NCBI GenBank assembly: GCA_902761035.1
Contig: CACWIW010000030.1
Coordinates: forward strand, 1-56,044
DNA from: an uncultured bacterium
GTDB taxonomy: Bacteria > Verrucomicrobiota > Kiritimatiellia > RFP12 > UBA1067
Length of the DNA: 56,044 nt
Direction of reading: 5' to 3'
Both the position numbers and the translations under genes were made by a program. A model generated the notes under the pieces. It did no database searches, had not been told where the DNA came from, and saw nothing but the letters and a program-made list of their open reading frames with translations. Shown here piece by piece: positions 54,103 to 56,044 of this stretch (position 1 is its first letter; each line of letters begins with the position of its first letter).

Positions 54103-54744
54103 ATGAGTACGATTAAGCAGTACACGTCCGCCGGCGAGGCCGGTGCCGACATCGCGGTCGACGACGCCGCGCTCGTCCTGGACAAGGGCGCGCAGGCGCT
54201 CAAGGACGCGGTGGTGGCCATCCGCAACGCGATGCGCGCGGGCACGGCCTCCACGAAGGGCAAGGGCGAAGTCGCCGGCTCCAACAAGAAGCCCTGGAAG
54301 CAGAAGGGCACGGGCAACGCCCGCGCCGGTTTCCGCCAGAGCCCGGTGTGGCGCGGCGGCGGCGTGGCGCATGGTCCGAAGCCCCGCGACTTCGGCCTGA
54401 AGGTGAACAAGAAGGTGATGAAGCTCGCGTTCGCGCGCGCCGTCTCGGAGAAGATCCAGGCTGGCGACGTGCTGGTGGTGAGCGAGTTCGCCTTCGAGGC
54501 GCCCAAGACGAAGCTGATGGCGGCGTTCCTGAAGAAGATCGGGGTTGACCGCAGCGCGCTCGTCGTGACGGCGGACATCAACGAGACGATCGACCGCATG
54601 GTGCGCAACCTGCCTCGCGTCGACTCCGCGACCGCCCAGGAGATCAACCCGTACGCGGTTCTCCTCTTCAGGAAGATCGTGTGCGACAAGGCCGGCTATG
54701 ACGCCCTCATGGCCCGTGTGGCCGGCAACAAGGAGGAGAAGTAA
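54103..54744 (+). CDS. rplD: 50S ribosomal protein L4
   Basis: 213 residues, with the L4 core: RAGTASTKGKGEVAGSNKKPWKQKGTGNARAG tunnel-loop region (about 46-77), GGVAHGPKPRDFGLKVNKKV, and a C-terminal Rossmann-like part. In several bacteria L4 also represses the S10 operon by binding its leader; the long leader at 52828 would be the place to look. The stop shares bases with the start of rplW. Confidence 0.98.
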   Translation: MSTIKQYTSAGEAGADIAVDDAALVLDKGAQALKDAVVAIRNAMRAGTASTKGKGEVAGSNKKPWKQKGTGNARAGFRQSPVWRGGGVAHGPKPRDFGLKVNKKVMKLAFARAVSEKIQAGDVLVVSEFAFEAPKTKLMAAFLKKIGVDRSALVVTADINETIDRMVRNLPRVDSATAQEINPYAVLLFRKIVCDKAGYDALMARVAGNKEEK

Positions 54745-55022
54745 TGGCCCGTGAAATCATCAAGCGACTGATCCTCTCGGAGAAGAGCTCGCGCCTGAGC
54801 GCGCTCAACCAGTACTTCCTCGAGGTGGACAAGGATGCGACGAAGCCCCAGATCCGCCAGGCGGTGGAAGAGCGTTTCGGCGTGCACGTCCTCGCGGTGC
54901 GCACGGTCAACGTGAAGGGCGGTCTCCGCACGGTTCGCGGCACGCGCCGCCAGGTCACGGAAACCACCTGGAAGCGCGCGATCGTCGAAGTCAAGCCCGG
55001 CGAGCGCATTGAAATCGTGTAA
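54744..55022 (+). CDS. rplW: 50S ribosomal protein L23
   Basis: 92 residues: IIKRLILSEKSSRLSALNQYFLEVDKDATKPQIRQAVEERF, then VHVLAVRTVNVKGG and the C-terminal strand. L23 sits at the exit tunnel and docks trigger factor and SRP. It overlaps rplD by one base. Confidence 0.97.
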   Translation: MAREIIKRLILSEKSSRLSALNQYFLEVDKDATKPQIRQAVEERFGVHVLAVRTVNVKGGLRTVRGTRRQVTETTWKRAIVEVKPGERIEIV

Positions 55023-55039
55023 GGGAGAGGAACCGCAAT

Positions 55040-55864
55040 ATGGCACTCAAGACGTTTAAAGCCCGTTCGCAGGGGATGCGCTTCCGCGTGGCCTCCACGT
55101 TCGAGGAGATCACCGAGAAGAAGCCGGTGAAGAGCCTGACGCGCGCAAAGCGCAAGACCGCAGGCCGCAACAACCAGGGCCGCATCACGACGCGCCACCG
55201 CGGCGGCGGCGCCAAGCGGCGCATCCGCATCGTCGACTTCCGCCGCGAGAAGGACGGAGTCGAGGCCGAGGTCAAGGCGATCGCGTACGATCCCAACCGC
55301 AGCGCGAACCTCGCGCTCCTCGAGTATGCCGACGGCGTGAAGACTTACATCCTCGCGCCCGAGGGCCTCAAGGTGGGCATGAAGGTAATGAGCGGCGCGA
55401 AGGCCGAGGCGACGGTGGGCAACTGCCTCCCGCTCGGACAGATCCCGCTCGGCCTGTTCGTGCACGCCGTTGAGCTCGTGCCGGGTCAGGGCGCCAAGCT
55501 CGCGCGCTCGGCAGGCACCGAGGCGCAGGTCATGGCACGCGACAAGGACACCGTGACGCTCAAGCTTTCTTCGGGCGAAGTGCGTCTCTTCAGCGCGCGC
55601 TGCAAGGCCACGGTCGGCGCCGTGGGCAACAAGGACTGGGGCTCCATCAAGCTCGGCAAGGCCGGCCGCAAGCGCTACCTGGGCATCCGCCCGACGGTGC
55701 GCGGCGTCGCGATGAACCCTGTGGACCACCCGATGGGCGGCGGCGAAGGCCGTACGTCTGGCGGCACGAACCCGTGCTCACCGTGGGGACAGCTCGCGAA
55801 GGGCGGCAAGACGCGCAAGCCCGGCAAGTCCTCGAACAAAGTCATCGTCAAGCGGAGAAAGTAA
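55040..55864 (+). CDS. rplB: 50S ribosomal protein L2
   Basis: 274 residues, the normal length. Family landmarks: GRNNQGRITTRHRGGGAKRRIRIVDF, AYDPNRSANLALLEYADG, GNCLPLGQIPLGLFVHAVEL, and RGVAMNPVDHPMGGGEGRTSGG, which contains the His required for peptidyl-transferase activity. GGGAGAGG upstream is the ribosome binding site. Confidence 0.98.
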   Translation: MALKTFKARSQGMRFRVASTFEEITEKKPVKSLTRAKRKTAGRNNQGRITTRHRGGGAKRRIRIVDFRREKDGVEAEVKAIAYDPNRSANLALLEYADGVKTYILAPEGLKVGMKVMSGAKAEATVGNCLPLGQIPLGLFVHAVELVPGQGAKLARSAGTEAQVMARDKDTVTLKLSSGEVRLFSARCKATVGAVGNKDWGSIKLGKAGRKRYLGIRPTVRGVAMNPVDHPMGGGEGRTSGGTNPCSPWGQLAKGGKTRKPGKSSNKVIVKRRK

Positions 55865-55867
55865 CAC

Positions 55868-56044
55868 ATGTCGCGTTCACTCAAGAAGGGACCGTACGTG
55901 GAGGAATCCCTCCTGCGGAAGGTCCAGAAGATGTCGGCCGCCGGAAAGAAGCAGCCGATCAAGACGTGGAGCCGCCGCTCGATGGTGCTCCCCGATTTCG
56001 TGGGATTGACGTTCGCCATCCACAACGGCAAGGTCCATCTCCCG
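55868..56044 (+). CDS. rpsS: 30S ribosomal protein S19, 3'-truncated at window edge
   Basis: The first 59 residues of S19: [20 protein letters not shown], then a linker, [28 protein letters not shown]. It runs off the right edge (family about 90 residues). It starts 3 nt after rplB in the standard S10 order. Confidence 0.97.
   Translation, partial: MSRSLKKGPYVEESLLRKVQKMSAAGKKQPIKTWSRRSMVLPDFVGLTFAIHNGKVHLP

Overview
The window looks like a chromosomal segment of an uncultured, gut- or rumen-type PVC-superphylum bacterium, most likely Kiritimatiellota or a neighbouring Lentisphaerae/Verrucomicrobia lineage. This rests on recognised family combinations, not on a database search: BspA-type 23-residue leucine-rich repeats, SUMF1 and InlB-repeat modules, C10 (streptopain-like) proteases, a one-Cys-motif sulfatase, a DUF1549/DUF1553 plus DUF1501 pair, and giant modular beta-helix surface proteins, all beside an ordinary S10 ribosomal operon with high-GC codon use. 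Every convincing gene is on the + strand; the long minus-strand ORFs are shadows.

Layout. 1-6196: a huge BspA-like surface protein, cut at the left edge and broken by an out-of-frame cassette junction (about 430) and an 11-G tract (889-899). 6274-9785: terminator, dnaB, rsmI, a long nested inverted repeat, and a secreted prenyltransferase/squalene-oxidase-repeat protein. 9825-26927: secreted degradative enzymes, namely a 2741-residue C10 protease/LamG/SGNH esterase fusion, a TIM-barrel glycosidase-like protein, a sulfatase, a second C10 protease and a HAD-family lipoprotein phosphatase, interrupted by an ATPase_2/DUF234 gene. 27052-33997: an operon of DUF1549/1553, DUF1501, a PPC-domain protein, a VWA protein, a histidine kinase and a response regulator, followed by a CDF metal transporter. 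34991-35084: tRNA-Ser(GCU). 35156-38557: a HAD phosphatase, an MBL-fold hydrolase and a second kinase/regulator pair. 38658-50600: two giant paralogous surface proteins whose 3' ends share a 99-nt identical block. 50601-52705: GGGGAC-type palindromic arrays around an S23/Avd-like four-helix-bundle gene, a 44-bp triplicate repeat and a gene for an HU-like/DUF4469 DNA-binding protein. 52792-56044: start of the S10 operon (long leader, rpsJ-rplC-rplD-rplW-rplB-rpsS), cut at the right edge.

How the parts fit together: most of the window encodes exported proteins for attaching to and digesting complex, probably sulfated and proteinaceous, host or plant polymers. Two signals recur. First, an extended -10 motif (TGN followed by a TATAAT-like hexamer) lies upstream of most transcription units; for dnaB, the protease-esterase and the DUF1549 gene it sits only 6-7 nt before the ATG, predicting leaderless mRNAs. 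Second, unrelated secreted proteins share a C-terminal domain of about 235 residues, a candidate sorting or anchoring domain. The least explained part is 50.3-52.0 kb, where the four-helix-bundle gene is bracketed by large palindromes made of short tandem repeats.
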